Source: Aliarcobacter faecis (GTDB lineage Bacteria > Campylobacterota > Campylobacteria > Campylobacterales > Arcobacteraceae). From it: a stretch of 64,000 nucleotides of DNA. Below, piece after piece: positions 46,727-56,403 of this stretch. A model generated the notes under the pieces. The model ran no database searches. It was given only the letters and a program-made list of their open reading frames with translations, and was not told where the DNA came from. A program made the translations under genes and the position numbers. The stretch is taken from assembly GCF_013201705.1 (NCBI RefSeq), contig NZ_CP053837.1, forward strand, positions 1,240,001 to 1,304,000, read 5' to 3'. Position 1 is the stretch's first letter. Each line of letters opens with the position of its first letter.

Positions 46727-47800
46727 CTATAAATTTTCCTTAATATTTTTGATAATAGTATCTTGAATATATTTTTCAAGTTCTGCATAAATAGGCAAAC
46801 AAAGTATTCTTTTACTTATATCTCTTGATATTTTGCACTCTTGTTTTGGCTCAATATACTCTAAAGTATCAAGAGATGGATAAAAATATCTTCTTGGAAA
46901 TATCTGTTTCTCATTTAAAGCTTTTTGCACTTTTAAAAGTTGCTCTTCACTTTTAAAAACTACTGGAAAATAGCTGTAATTTTCTGTAGCATTTTTATTT
47001 TGCTCTTGAAATTGAACTAAATCTTTTAACTCTTTTCTATAATTTTCTAAAATATCTTTTCTTCTTTCTTTTATCTCTTCTATGTCATCTAGTACACAAA
47101 GTCCCATTGCAGCTTCAAACTCATTCATCTTTGCATTTGTACCTAAATGTAGTATTTCTTCAGTATTTTTGATACCAAAATTAATTAAATATCTTGCTTT
47201 TTGTACTAAATTATCATCATTTATAATAATCGCTCCTCCTTCAATACTATGAAAAAGTTTTGTTGCATGAAAACTAAGAGTTGAAATATCTCCATAGTTT
47301 AATACACTTTTATCTTTATACTTTACATCAAAAGCATGTGCTGCATCATAAATTACTTTCAAATTGTATTTATTTGCTATTTGTTCTATTTTTTCTACTT
47401 CACAAGCATTTCCAAATACATGTACAGGAAGTATTGCTGATGTATTTGGAGTAATTAAATTTTCTATATTCTTTGGATCAAGATTAAAAGATTTTTCATT
47501 AATATCTCCAAATATAGGTAAAATATTATTTGTAACAAGTGAACTTGTTGTTGCTACAAATGAAAAAGGAGTAGTGATAACAAAACCTCTTATATCTAAA
47601 GTTCTATAAGCTATTTCTAAAGCAACTGTCCCATTTGATACTAAAATTAGATTTTTAACACCTAAATATTCAGCAAGTCTTTTTTCAAGCCTTTGAACTA
47701 ATGGACCATTATTTGTAAGCCATCCATTTTCATATATCTCATCTATATAAGCTTTATATTTATCTTTATTTGGTAGATACGATTTTGTTACATTTATCAT
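46727..47800 (-). CDS. dTDP-4-amino-4,6-dideoxyhexose aminotransferase (VioA-like)
   Basis: A 357-residue DegT/DnrJ/EryC1 aminotransferase with PLP lysine K181 in SFHATKLFH. WLTNNGPLVQRLE and PFSFVATTSS are typical of enzymes that aminate C4 of dTDP-4-keto-6-deoxyglucose. With rmlA and rmlB directly upstream it would give dTDP-Qui4N (or the galacto epimer). It overlaps rmlB by four bases. Confidence 0.87.
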   Translation of the reverse strand: MINVTKSYLPNKDKYKAYIDEIYENGWLTNNGPLVQRLEKRLAEYLGVKNLILVSNGTVALEIAYRTLDIRGFVITTPFSFVATTSSLVTNNILPIFGDINEKSFNLDPKNIENLITPNTSAILPVHVFGNACEVEKIEQIANKYNLKVIYDAAHAFDVKYKDKSVLNYGDISTLSFHATKLFHSIEGGAIIINDDNLVQKARYLINFGIKNTEEILHLGTNAKMNEFEAAMGLCVLDDIEEIKERRKDILENYRKELKDLVQFQEQNKNATENYSYFPVVFKSEEQLLKVQKALNEKQIFPRRYFYPSLDTLEYIEPKQECKISRDISKRILCLPIYAELEKYIQDTIIKNIKENL

Positions 47801-48834
47801 TGTTTTATTCCATATTTATTTAAATACCACTCAATAGTTTTAACTATTCCTGTATCAAAGTTTTCATCTGCTTTCCATCCAAGTTCATTCTCTAATTTAC
47901 TTGCATCTATTGCATATCTTCTATCATGTCCTGCTCTATCTTCTACAAATCTAATTAATTCTTTATAGCTTTTATCTTTTGGAATTTCTTTATCTAAAAT
48001 CTCACAAATCCTATTCACTATTTGAAGGTTTGTTCTCTCATTTCTCCCTCCAATATTATATGTTTCTCCAGTTTTTCCATTATGGTAAACTAAATCTATT
48101 CCTTTACAATGATCTAATACATACAACCAATCTCTTATATTTTTTCCATCACCATATATTGGTATTGGATTTCCTTTTAATGCATTTCTTATAATAGTTG
48201 GTATTAGTTTCTCATCATGTTGTTTTGGTCCATAATTATTTGAGCAGTTTGTAATAACTGTATTTAGTCCAAAAGTTTCATGATATGCTCTTATTATCAT
48301 ATCACTAGATGCCTTTGAAGCTGAATATGGAGAGTTTGGAGAATAAGGAGTGTTTTCTGTAAATAAATCATTTGGATCTTCTGATAGTGTTCCATACACT
48401 TCATCTGTTGATATATGATGAAATCTACAATTTTGATATTTTTCTTTATAAACAAATGGTTTATCTATCCAATATCTTTTTGCTACATCAACCAAAGTAT
48501 AAGTTCCATTTACATTTGTTTGAACAAACACACCTGGATTTTTTATAGAGTTATCTACATGAGATTCAGCTGCAAAATGAATAATACCTTGTATATCATA
48601 TTCAGTAAAGATAAATTCTATTAATTCTCTATTACAGATATCACCTTTTATAAATTTATATTTAGGATTATTTTCACACTCTTTTAAATTTTCCAAATCT
48701 CCTGCATAAGTTAAAAGGTCTAAGTTTACAAGATTATAATTTTGATATTTTTCTAGAAAATATGGTACAAAATTTGAACCTATAAATCCAGCACATCCTG
48801 TTACTAGTATTGTTTTATTATTGTTATTGAACAT
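47797..48834 (-). CDS. rfbB: dTDP-glucose 4,6-dehydratase
   Basis: A 345-residue extended [19 protein letters not shown] near residue 10 binds NAD, STDEVYG carries the Asp-Glu pair and YSASKAS the Tyr-Lys. It removes water from dTDP-glucose to give dTDP-4-keto-6-deoxyglucose. No rfbC or rfbD is nearby, so L-rhamnose is not the end product in this cluster. It overlaps rfbA by 11 bases. Confidence 0.95.
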   Translation of the reverse strand: MFNNNNKTILVTGCAGFIGSNFVPYFLEKYQNYNLVNLDLLTYAGDLENLKECENNPKYKFIKGDICNRELIEFIFTEYDIQGIIHFAAESHVDNSIKNPGVFVQTNVNGTYTLVDVAKRYWIDKPFVYKEKYQNCRFHHISTDEVYGTLSEDPNDLFTENTPYSPNSPYSASKASSDMIIRAYHETFGLNTVITNCSNNYGPKQHDEKLIPTIIRNALKGNPIPIYGDGKNIRDWLYVLDHCKGIDLVYHNGKTGETYNIGGRNERTNLQIVNRICEILDKEIPKDKSYKELIRFVEDRAGHDRRYAIDASKLENELGWKADENFDTGIVKTIEWYLNKYGIKQ

Positions 48835-49678
48835 TATCTTCCTTTACCAAATCATAAAGATATTGTCCATATCCATTTTTAGAAAGTGGTTTTGCAATTT
48901 CTAAAATCTTTTCTTTATTTATCCAACCATTCTTATATGCTATTTCTTCCAAATAAGCTATTTTATAACCTTGTCTATGCTCTATTGTCTGTACAAATTG
49001 TCCAGCTTCAATCAAACTATCATGAGTTCCTGTATCAAGCCATGTAAATCCTCGACCTAAAAGCTCTACTTTTAGTTTATTTCTTTTTAGATATTCTTGA
49101 TTTACAGTTGTTATTTCTAGTTCCCCTCGATTGCTTGGTTTTACATTTTTTGCTATTTCTACAACACTATTATCATAAAAATATAGTCCAGTTACTGCAA
49201 AATTTGATTTTGGATTATTTGGTTTTTCTTCTATACTTACAGCTACACCAAATCTTTGTGGGTCTTTTACTTGATATCCAAATACTACTGCACCATCTTT
49301 TATTAAAGCTGCTTTTTTAAGCATTGGAGAAAACCCTTGACCATAAAAGATATTATCCCCTAAAATCAAACAAACACTATCATCTCCTATAAACTCTTCA
49401 CCTAAAATAAATGCTTGTGCTAGTCCATCTGGGCTTGGTTGGATTTTATATTCTAATTTTATTCCCCAATCACTTCCATTTCCCAAAAGTTCTTCAAATC
49501 TTGGTAAATCCTCAGGTGTCGAAATAATAAGTATTTCTTTAATTCCAGCTAACATTAGAACAGAAAGAGAATAATATATCATTGGTTTATCATATATTGG
49601 AAGTAATTGTTTACTTATACTTCTTCTTACTGGATATAGTCTTATCGCACTCCCTCCTGCTAATATTATCCCTTTCAT
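48824..49678 (-). CDS. rfbA: Glucose-1-phosphate thymidylyltransferase
   Basis: A 284-residue RmlA that makes dTDP-glucose. [32 protein letters not shown] and [12 protein letters not shown] are standard. One oddity: the nucleotide loop reads GGSAIRLYP, where almost all relatives have GGSGTRLYP or GGSATRLYP; the codon is ATA instead of a Thr ACN. The protein otherwise looks intact. It lies four bases from the nucleotide-sugar dehydrogenase gene. Confidence 0.94.
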   Translation of the reverse strand: MKGIILAGGSAIRLYPVRRSISKQLLPIYDKPMIYYSLSVLMLAGIKEILIISTPEDLPRFEELLGNGSDWGIKLEYKIQPSPDGLAQAFILGEEFIGDDSVCLILGDNIFYGQGFSPMLKKAALIKDGAVVFGYQVKDPQRFGVAVSIEEKPNNPKSNFAVTGLYFYDNSVVEIAKNVKPSNRGELEITTVNQEYLKRNKLKVELLGRGFTWLDTGTHDSLIEAGQFVQTIEHRQGYKIAYLEEIAYKNGWINKEKILEIAKPLSKNGYGQYLYDLVKEDNVQ

Positions 49679-49682
49679 TTAC

Positions 49683-50927
49683 TTATAACTTCCCATCAGC
49701 TTCATCTAAAATAGATTTTATATCAAATACTATATTTTCATTTGTTTTAAGTTTTAATTGTTTAAATTCATTATGAGCTACAGCTAAAACGATTGCTTTA
49801 TATTTATCTATATTTAATTCTTTTATTAGTTTTAGATTATATTCATGTTCTACTTCTTTTGTATCTGCCCATGGATCATAAATATCTATATTACATCCAA
49901 ATTCTTGTAGTTCTTCTATAACATCAATTACTCTAGAATTTCTTATATCTGGACAATTTTCTTTAAAAGTAATTCCTAATACTAATACTTTTGAACCTTG
50001 CATTTTATGACCTTTTTTTATCATAAGCTTTATTACTTGATTTGCTACATATATACCCATATTATCATTTAGCTTTCTTCCTGCTAGAATAATTTCTGGG
50101 TTATATCCTATACTTTGAGCTTTATGAGTAAGATAATATGGATCAACACCTATGCAGTGTCCTCCAACAAGACCTGGTTTAAATGGTAAAAAATTCCACT
50201 TCGTTCCAGCTGCAGCTAAAACATCATTTGTATTGATACCAAGTTTATTAAAAATAATTGCTAATTCATTTACAAAAGCTATATTTATATCCCTTTGAGA
50301 GTTTTCTATAACTTTTGCAGCTTCAGCAACTTTTATTGTAGGTGCCAGATGAGTACCAACTGTTATAATACTAGCATATAGTTCATTCACTTTTTTACCA
50401 ATTTCAGGAGTACTTCCAGAAGTTACTTTAAGTATTTTTGTAACAGTATGTTCTTTATCTCCTGGATTGATTCGCTCTGGACTATATCCACAGAAGAAAT
50501 CAATATTAAATTTTAAATTTGAAAATTTTTCTAAAATAGGAACACAATCTTCTTCTGTTGCTCCTGGATAAACAGTAGATTCATATATAACAATATCATC
50601 TTTTTTAAGTACTTTTCCAACTGTTTCACTAGCTTTTATAAGTGGAGTTAAATCTGGTCTTCTATTCTTATCAATTGGCGTTGGAACTGTTACTATATAT
50701 ATATTACAATCTCTTATATCATCAATATGTAAAGTAAACTTCATACCATTTTTTATAGCTTCATTCACTTGCTCTTTTGATAATTCCAATGTTCTATCAT
50801 ATCCACTTGATAATTCATCAATTCTCCATTTTGATATATCAAACCCTACTACTTCATATTTACTACTAAAAGCATGAGCCAAAGGAAGTCCAACATACCC
50901 AAGACCAATTACACAAATTTTACTCAT
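49683..50927 (-). CDS. UDP-HexNAc 6-dehydrogenase (TviB/WbpO-like)
   Basis: A 414-residue NAD-dependent dehydrogenase: [13 protein letters not shown] near the N-terminus and catalytic Cys in [12 protein letters not shown]. The layout and the [11 protein letters not shown] block place it with TviB/WbpO, which oxidise UDP-GlcNAc or UDP-GalNAc to the uronic acid, instead of with Ugd. The cluster also has a true Ugd, so the two dehydrogenases serve different sugars. It overlaps the epimerase gene by four bases. Confidence 0.88.
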   Translation of the reverse strand: MSKICVIGLGYVGLPLAHAFSSKYEVVGFDISKWRIDELSSGYDRTLELSKEQVNEAIKNGMKFTLHIDDIRDCNIYIVTVPTPIDKNRRPDLTPLIKASETVGKVLKKDDIVIYESTVYPGATEEDCVPILEKFSNLKFNIDFFCGYSPERINPGDKEHTVTKILKVTSGSTPEIGKKVNELYASIITVGTHLAPTIKVAEAAKVIENSQRDINIAFVNELAIIFNKLGINTNDVLAAAGTKWNFLPFKPGLVGGHCIGVDPYYLTHKAQSIGYNPEIILAGRKLNDNMGIYVANQVIKLMIKKGHKMQGSKVLVLGITFKENCPDIRNSRVIDVIEELQEFGCNIDIYDPWADTKEVEHEYNLKLIKELNIDKYKAIVLAVAHNEFKQLKLKTNENIVFDIKSILDEADGKL

Positions 50928-52015
50928 CTTATTTTATTTCCTTTCTTATCGTATCCAAAAAATTCTAAATACCAATCTACAAATCTATTAATACCATCTT
51001 GTATTGGTGTTGCTGGTTTATAATCCAAATCTTGTACCAAATCACTTACATCTGCATATGTTGCTGGTACATCTCCAGCTTGAATTGGCATCATATTTTT
51101 ATCTATTATTTTTCCAAGTTTATTTTCAATAGCAGTTATAAAATCCATAAGTTTTACTGGATTATTATTCCCAATATTATAAACTTTATAAGGTGCTGAA
51201 GAAGTTGAAATTTGTCCTGTTTTTCCATTCCACTTTTCATCTTTTTTTGCAGGATTATCTATAACTCGAATTACTCCTTCAACAATATCATCTATATATG
51301 TAAAATCTCTTAACATTTCACCATTATTAAATACATCTATTTTTTTTCCTTCAAGAGCTGCTTTTGTAAATAAAAATAGTGCCATGTCAGGTCTCCCCCA
51401 AGGTCCATAAACTGTAAAAAATCTTAGACCAGTAGTTGATATTCCAAAAAGATGGCTATAAGTGTGAGCCATAAGTTCATTTGATTTTTTACTTGCAGCA
51501 TAAAGGCTTATTGGGTGGTCTACATTGTGATTTGTAGAAAAAGGAAGTTCTTCATTTAATCCATAAACAGATGAACTACTTGCATAAGATAGATTTTTTA
51601 CTACATTATGTCTACAAGATTCTAGAATATTCATAAACCCTATAATATTACTTTGCATATAAGCATCTGGATTTGTAAGGCTATATCTAACCCCTGCTTG
51701 AGCTGCAAGGTTACAAACTGCATCAAACTTTTGCTCTTTAAAAAGTTTCATCAGAACTTCTTTATCTTCAAGATTTAGTTTTATAAATTTATAATTTTTA
51801 TCTATTTTTGAAGTTATTAACTCTCCATAAACTATATTTTTTCCCTCTTCAAAGGCATTTATGATTCCAGCTCTTTGAAGTCTTCCATATTTTACATTTA
51901 CATCATAGTAGTCATTTATATTGTCAAGTCCTATGACTTCATCTCCTCTTTCAAGAAGTTTTATAGCCAAATGACTTCCTATAAATCCTGCTGTTCCTGT
52001 TACTAGTATTTTCAT
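50924..52015 (-). CDS. UDP-glucuronate 4-epimerase-like (CapI/GalE family)
   Basis: A 363-residue extended SDR with [12 protein letters not shown] near residue 7, [17 protein letters not shown] (the CapI/LspL-type loop), SSVYG and YAASK. CapI relatives interconvert UDP-GlcA and UDP-GalA. It lies between Ugd, which makes UDP-GlcA, and the HexNAc dehydrogenase. The alternative, epimerising a UDP-HexNAcA as TviC does, is less likely on sequence. Confidence 0.88.
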   Translation of the reverse strand: MKILVTGTAGFIGSHLAIKLLERGDEVIGLDNINDYYDVNVKYGRLQRAGIINAFEEGKNIVYGELITSKIDKNYKFIKLNLEDKEVLMKLFKEQKFDAVCNLAAQAGVRYSLTNPDAYMQSNIIGFMNILESCRHNVVKNLSYASSSSVYGLNEELPFSTNHNVDHPISLYAASKKSNELMAHTYSHLFGISTTGLRFFTVYGPWGRPDMALFLFTKAALEGKKIDVFNNGEMLRDFTYIDDIVEGVIRVIDNPAKKDEKWNGKTGQISTSSAPYKVYNIGNNNPVKLMDFITAIENKLGKIIDKNMMPIQAGDVPATYADVSDLVQDLDYKPATPIQDGINRFVDWYLEFFGYDKKGNKIR

Positions 52016-52029
52016 ATTTTTCCCTTTAT

Positions 52030-53205
52030 TTAACTATCACTTCTAAAAATATCTCTAGTATAAACCTTATCTTCTACATTTTTAAGGTTTCCACTTTGTC
52101 TATTTGCTACTATTACATCTGAAATAGTTTTAAACTCATCTAAATCTTTTATTACTTTTGAGTTAAAAAAATTATCTTCATTTAATACAGGTTCATATAT
52201 TACTACTTCTATACCTTTTGATTTTATTCTTTTCATTATTCCTTGTATTGCACTACTTCTAAAGTTATCTGAGCCTGTTTTCATAACAAGTCTATAAATT
52301 CCCACAACTTTGGGATTTTTATTTATAATTGAATCTGCTATAAAATCTTTTCTTGTAGAGTTTGATTTTACAATAGCTTCTATTAGATTACTTGGCACAT
52401 TACTATAATTTGCTAAAAGTTGTTTTGTATCTTTTGGCAAACAGTATCCACCATATCCAAAGCTTGGATTATTATAGTGTGTTCCAATTCTTGGATCTAA
52501 TCCTACACCATCGATTATTTGTTTTGTATTAAGATTGTGAATTTGAGCATAAGAGTCTAATTCATTAAAATATGCAACTCTCATAGCAAGGTAAGTATTT
52601 GAAAATAGTTTTATAGCTTCAGCTTCAGTTGAATCTGTAAATAAAATTGGAATATCTTTTTTTATAGCACCTTGTGATAGTAAAGAAGCAAAAAGTTCAG
52701 CTCTTTTACTTTTTTCACCTACAATTATTCTACTTGGATATAAGTTATCATATAATGCTTTTCCTTCTCGCAAAAACTCTGGAGAGAAGATTATATTATT
52801 TGTATTAAATTTCTCTTTTAAGTTTTTTGTATATCCAACAGGAACAGTTGATTTTATGATCATAGTTGCATTTGAGTTTATTTCTAAAATATCTTTTATA
52901 ACTGCTTCAACACTTTTTGTATTAAAGTAGTTTGTTTGAGAATCATAATCTGTTGGAGTTGCTATGATTATAAAATCTGCATTTTTATAAGCTTCATTTT
53001 TGTCTAAAGTTGCTTTGAAGTTTATGTTGTCTTTTTTCAAATACTCTTCAATTTCTTTATCTTCAATAGGAGATACTTTTTTATTTAATATTTCTACTTT
53101 TTGCGGGATTATATCTAGTGCTATTACTTGATTATGTTGTGCTAATAATAAGCCATTCGAAAGCCCTACATATCCTGTCCCTACTATTGCTATTTTATAA
53201 GTCAT
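52030..53205 (-). CDS. ugd: UDP-glucose 6-dehydrogenase
   Basis: A 391-residue short-form Ugd, similar in length to the E. coli enzyme: [41 protein letters not shown], and catalytic Cys in [13 protein letters not shown]. It oxidises UDP-glucose to UDP-glucuronate. ATG at 53205 is chosen because AGGGGG lies about nine bases before it; an in-frame TTG at 53232 precedes that site. It is the first gene of the glycan run. Confidence 0.93.
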   Translation of the reverse strand: MTYKIAIVGTGYVGLSNGLLLAQHNQVIALDIIPQKVEILNKKVSPIEDKEIEEYLKKDNINFKATLDKNEAYKNADFIIIATPTDYDSQTNYFNTKSVEAVIKDILEINSNATMIIKSTVPVGYTKNLKEKFNTNNIIFSPEFLREGKALYDNLYPSRIIVGEKSKRAELFASLLSQGAIKKDIPILFTDSTEAEAIKLFSNTYLAMRVAYFNELDSYAQIHNLNTKQIIDGVGLDPRIGTHYNNPSFGYGGYCLPKDTKQLLANYSNVPSNLIEAIVKSNSTRKDFIADSIINKNPKVVGIYRLVMKTGSDNFRSSAIQGIMKRIKSKGIEVVIYEPVLNEDNFFNSKVIKDLDEFKTISDVIVANRQSGNLKNVEDKVYTRDIFRSDS

Positions 53206-53289
53206 CTTTATTATCCCCCTAAAGATTTTCAAGTTTTAAAAAAGAAATAATATAAAATTTTATCTTAATTTATGGTTTAGCTTAAATTT

Positions 53290-53481
53290 TCATAAGGAAA
53301 CTTTTTGTTCTTTTTCCATAAGATTTGTCTTTCCACATCGAGGACATGGGTTTCCAGAGTTTGAATGACAAGAGTAACAAAACATAGTTGTACAAGTTTC
53401 ACAACTAAGTTTGCAATGTTTACAAACATAAGTTTTTTCTCTTTTAAATCTCTTTTTCTTACCAAATAGCCATCCAAACAT
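53290..53481 (-). CDS. Small four-CxxC zinc-ribbon protein, 63 aa
   Basis: A 63-residue protein that starts MFGWLFGKKKRFKR, a basic amphipathic head, then packs eight cysteines into four CxxC pairs: C20/C23, C27/C30, C35/C38 and C46/C49. That fits two zinc sites. AAGGA lies seven bases before the ATG. The other overlapping frame here has no such order and is discarded. No function is recognised. It stands 85 bases upstream of ugd. Confidence 0.75.
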   Translation of the reverse strand: MFGWLFGKKKRFKREKTYVCKHCKLSCETCTTMFCYSCHSNSGNPCPRCGKTNLMEKEQKVSL

Positions 53482-53551
53482 ACAAATCCTTTTTTTAATA
53501 AATATAGTATATTTGATATAAAAACTATTTATAATGATTTATATCAAGCAT

Positions 53552-54034
53552 TTATATAAGAGAGTAAATAAGTTTTGATAAGATTTTTTTCAAATCATTT
53601 TGCTCTTTTGAACTAAGAATTGAAAAAGAATCATCAAGTCTAATAGATGTCTTTTTCACACAATCTTCTATTAGAAGAATTCCATTTTGAGTCAAAGTAA
53701 CTAAAGTTTTCCTTTTATCATCTTTTGAAATGTCTCTTTTTATAAGATCTCTATCTTGAAGTTTTTTTAATACCTTTGTCATACCACCAGAAGAAAAAAT
53801 AGTAGCATCATAAAGTTCAGTTGGAGTTAGTGAGTGTTCAATATTATTAAAATATAAAGCTGCCAATACATCAATATCAGAATGTAATAAATCATAATTA
53901 CTCTTAAAAAAGGCCTCCGAACTATTATGCAAGCTCTTTGTAATTAATAACATAGGTAATGATAGAGTAAAAACTTCATGACATTCATTTTGTGATACTC
54001 TTTGGTAAAAATCATCTAAATATTTCTTATTCAT
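53552..54034 (-). CDS. MarR-family transcriptional regulator
   Basis: A 160-residue winged-helix regulator. The recognition helix and wing are in SSGGMTKVLKKLQDRDLIKR and DKRKTLVTLTQNG, near residues 91-125. It diverges from the TolC-adaptor-RND operon across a 100-base gap with a clean inverted repeat, so it probably represses the pump and itself and is released by a small ligand. Cys18 could be a redox switch, but that is only a possibility. Confidence 0.9.
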   Translation of the reverse strand: MNKKYLDDFYQRVSQNECHEVFTLSLPMLLITKSLHNSSEAFFKSNYDLLHSDIDVLAALYFNNIEHSLTPTELYDATIFSSGGMTKVLKKLQDRDLIKRDISKDDKRKTLVTLTQNGILLIEDCVKKTSIRLDDSFSILSSKEQNDLKKILSKLIYSLI

Positions 54035-54064
54035 AGGTAGAATTTTAGCAAAATAATCTTTAAA

Positions 54065-54084
54065 TTATCTTTCTAGCAAGATAA
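54065..54084. promoter_or_regulatory. MarR operator candidate
   Basis: TTATCTT-N6-AAGATAA, a perfect 7-base inverted repeat spanning 20 bases, lies between the marR-type gene and the efflux operon. AAGATAAA recurs twice more at about 54092-54110 as half-sites. Size and place are as expected for a MarR dimer site covering the promoters. Confidence 0.55.
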
Positions 54085-54134
54085 ACTTAAGATAAAAGAA
54101 GATAAAATTCACCTTTATTTAAAAAGGAGTAATC

Positions 54135-55367
54135 TTGAAAAAATTATATTTTTCTTTTTTTGTACCTCTTTTTTTATATAGCCAAAATTTAGATGAATTA
54201 GTAAATTTATCTATTGAAAATAAGCTAATAGATGCTTCAGTTCAAAATATTGAAGCAGTAAAAGAAGATTATAAAAGCGTACAAAGTGGATATTTACCAA
54301 AACTAGATGTTGGTGCTGGATATTTTTATACAGAAAAAGAGAGTGCAAGTGCAGCTCAGCAAAGAGTAAATGCTTATGGTAGCGTAAACTATTTACTCTA
54401 TGATGGAGGAAAAAAATCAGATATTTATGACTCTTATGCAAACAGTATAAAAAGTAGTGAAAAAAGCCTAGAAGCACTTAAAAATGATTTATCTTTAAAT
54501 GTAGTAAACTATTATTATAACTATTTATCTCTACTAGCTCAAAAAGATACTAAACTTCAAGAAATAGCAGAATTAAATGCACAAAAAGAGAGAATCTCAA
54601 GATTTTTTGATGCAGGAAGTACAACAGAAGATGAACTTCAAAAAATTATTTCAAGAGTTGAAAATGCAAATGTAAATTTACAAGAGATAGAACTTCAACT
54701 TACTACAATTTTACACAATCTTGAGTATATAACTGGGAATTCTGTAAGTATAAGTGAAGGTTCAAAAATTGAACTTTTAGATAAGCAAAAAGAGCAAAAT
54801 CTAAGATTTGACATTCAAGCTTTAGAGTATGATATAAAAACAAAACAAAATAATGCAAATGCTCAAAAAAGCGGTTATTTACCAACTATTACACTAGATA
54901 ATACTTTTACATATTATGATAATGAATATAAAAATAAAAATTTAGCTCAAAATAATATTGACCATCAAAATGTAGCAAGTGCAAATATGAAATGGAATAT
55001 CTTCTCTTTTGGAGAGACTAAACATAAGGTAGAGTCAAAACAAAAAGAGTATTTAGCAAGTAAATCAAAATATGAGTATGAAAAGAATAGAGCAAATGTA
55101 GATTTACAATTAGCACTTAAATCTTATGAGATAGCAAAAGCGAAAATAAAATCTAGTGAAGCAAATATAAAAGCTTCTCAAAGTGCTTATGAAATAATAA
55201 AATCAAAATTTGAAAATGGACTTATAGATAATGTTGCATTTTTACAAAGTTTAACAGAAAAATATGATGCAATAAGTCAACACAAAACAGCTTTAAATGA
55301 TTTAGAAATAAAAAAAGCAAATATTATTTACCATAGTGGTGAGAAATTACAGGAGTATATAAAATGA
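54135..55367 (+). CDS. TolC-family outer membrane efflux protein
   Basis: A 410-residue TolC-like protein with signal peptide (MKKLYFSFFVPLFLYS) and two long helical hairpin repeats (about 25-215 and 225-405). It starts with TTG; AAGGAG lies five to six bases upstream and no better start exists. It would form the outer channel of the pump encoded by the next two genes. It overlaps the adaptor gene by four bases. Confidence 0.9.
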   Translation: MKKLYFSFFVPLFLYSQNLDELVNLSIENKLIDASVQNIEAVKEDYKSVQSGYLPKLDVGAGYFYTEKESASAAQQRVNAYGSVNYLLYDGGKKSDIYDSYANSIKSSEKSLEALKNDLSLNVVNYYYNYLSLLAQKDTKLQEIAELNAQKERISRFFDAGSTTEDELQKIISRVENANVNLQEIELQLTTILHNLEYITGNSVSISEGSKIELLDKQKEQNLRFDIQALEYDIKTKQNNANAQKSGYLPTITLDNTFTYYDNEYKNKNLAQNNIDHQNVASANMKWNIFSFGETKHKVESKQKEYLASKSKYEYEKNRANVDLQLALKSYEIAKAKIKSSEANIKASQSAYEIIKSKFENGLIDNVAFLQSLTEKYDAISQHKTALNDLEIKKANIIYHSGEKLQEYIK

Positions 55368-56401
55368 TAAGAAAATCGATAATTACAATATCTTTACTTT
55401 TTGGATTAAACAATCTAATGGCAAATGAAGCACCTGCACTGCCTGTAGAAACTTTTAAAGTTACACAGCAAACAAACACTACAAATAAAACTTATCCAAC
55501 TATTCTAAAAGCTTATGAACAAGTTGATGTTATGGCGAGAGTTTCAGGGACTTTAACAAAAAAACATTTTACAGAAGGGGATTTTGTAAAAAAAGGAACT
55601 CTTTTATATAGTATAGAACCAGATACTTATCAAGCAATTTTAAATGTAAAAAAAGCAAATTTTATAAAAGCAAAAAAAGATTATGAAAGAGCAAAAACTC
55701 TTATAGCTTCAAAAGCAATCAGCCCTCAAGCTTATGATGATTATACTTTTCAATATGATAGTGCAAAAGCAGCTTTAGATGAAGCTCAAATAAACCTAAA
55801 TTATACAAAAGTTGTTGCTCCAATAGATGGAATTATTGGAATAAAACATCATGACGTTGGAGATTTAGTTGGAAGTAATGCAAATAATTCACTTCTTGTT
55901 ACTATTACAAATACAGATCCTATTCATGCAGAATTTTCTTTACCAAAAGATGATATAAATAAATATCTTTCTCAAATCAAAGGTGACTCTGTAAAAATAA
56001 ATCTTTTAATAAATGGTAAAAAATATGAAGGTGGAGTAATTGATTTTATCTCTCCTATAATTGATGCCTCAACAGATACTCTTCTAGTTAGAGCAAAATT
56101 TGAAAATAAAAATGCAGATTTAATAGCTGGAAATTTCACAAAAATAGAAATTGACAATTTATCTTTAGGAGATGTTTTTGTTGTGCCTGAAAATGCTGTT
56201 ATTAAAACTGCCCAAGCAAGTATAGTAATGGTAATAGATGAAAATAATATAGCAAAACCGAGACCTGTTCTTGCTGGTGATTTAGTTGAAAATGGAGTTG
56301 TTATAAAAGGTGGTTTAAAAATAAATGAGCAAATTGCTATTAGTAATCTTGCGAAATTAAGACCTGAAACAAAAGTTCAAATAGTAAATAAAGAGAAATA
56401 G
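55364..56401 (+). CDS. RND efflux periplasmic adaptor (membrane fusion protein)
   Basis: A 345-residue adaptor with an N-terminal signal (ITISLLFGLNNLMA). The lipoyl-like halves VDVMARVSGTL and VVAPIDGIIG flank a short coiled coil (about 88-145); a beta-barrel and membrane-proximal domain follow. There is no lipobox Cys, so it is probably not a lipoprotein. It bridges TolC and the RND pump. Confidence 0.92.
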   Translation: MIRKSIITISLLFGLNNLMANEAPALPVETFKVTQQTNTTNKTYPTILKAYEQVDVMARVSGTLTKKHFTEGDFVKKGTLLYSIEPDTYQAILNVKKANFIKAKKDYERAKTLIASKAISPQAYDDYTFQYDSAKAALDEAQINLNYTKVVAPIDGIIGIKHHDVGDLVGSNANNSLLVTITNTDPIHAEFSLPKDDINKYLSQIKGDSVKINLLINGKKYEGGVIDFISPIIDASTDTLLVRAKFENKNADLIAGNFTKIEIDNLSLGDVFVVPENAVIKTAQASIVMVIDENNIAKPRPVLAGDLVENGVVIKGGLKINEQIAISNLAKLRPETKVQIVNKEK

Positions 56402-56403
56402 TT

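Noticed and set aside
53277-53477. Alternative frame (66 codons) over the zinc-ribbon gene
   Set aside because: The other frame has the ribosome site, ATG and ordered CxxC pairs; this one does not.
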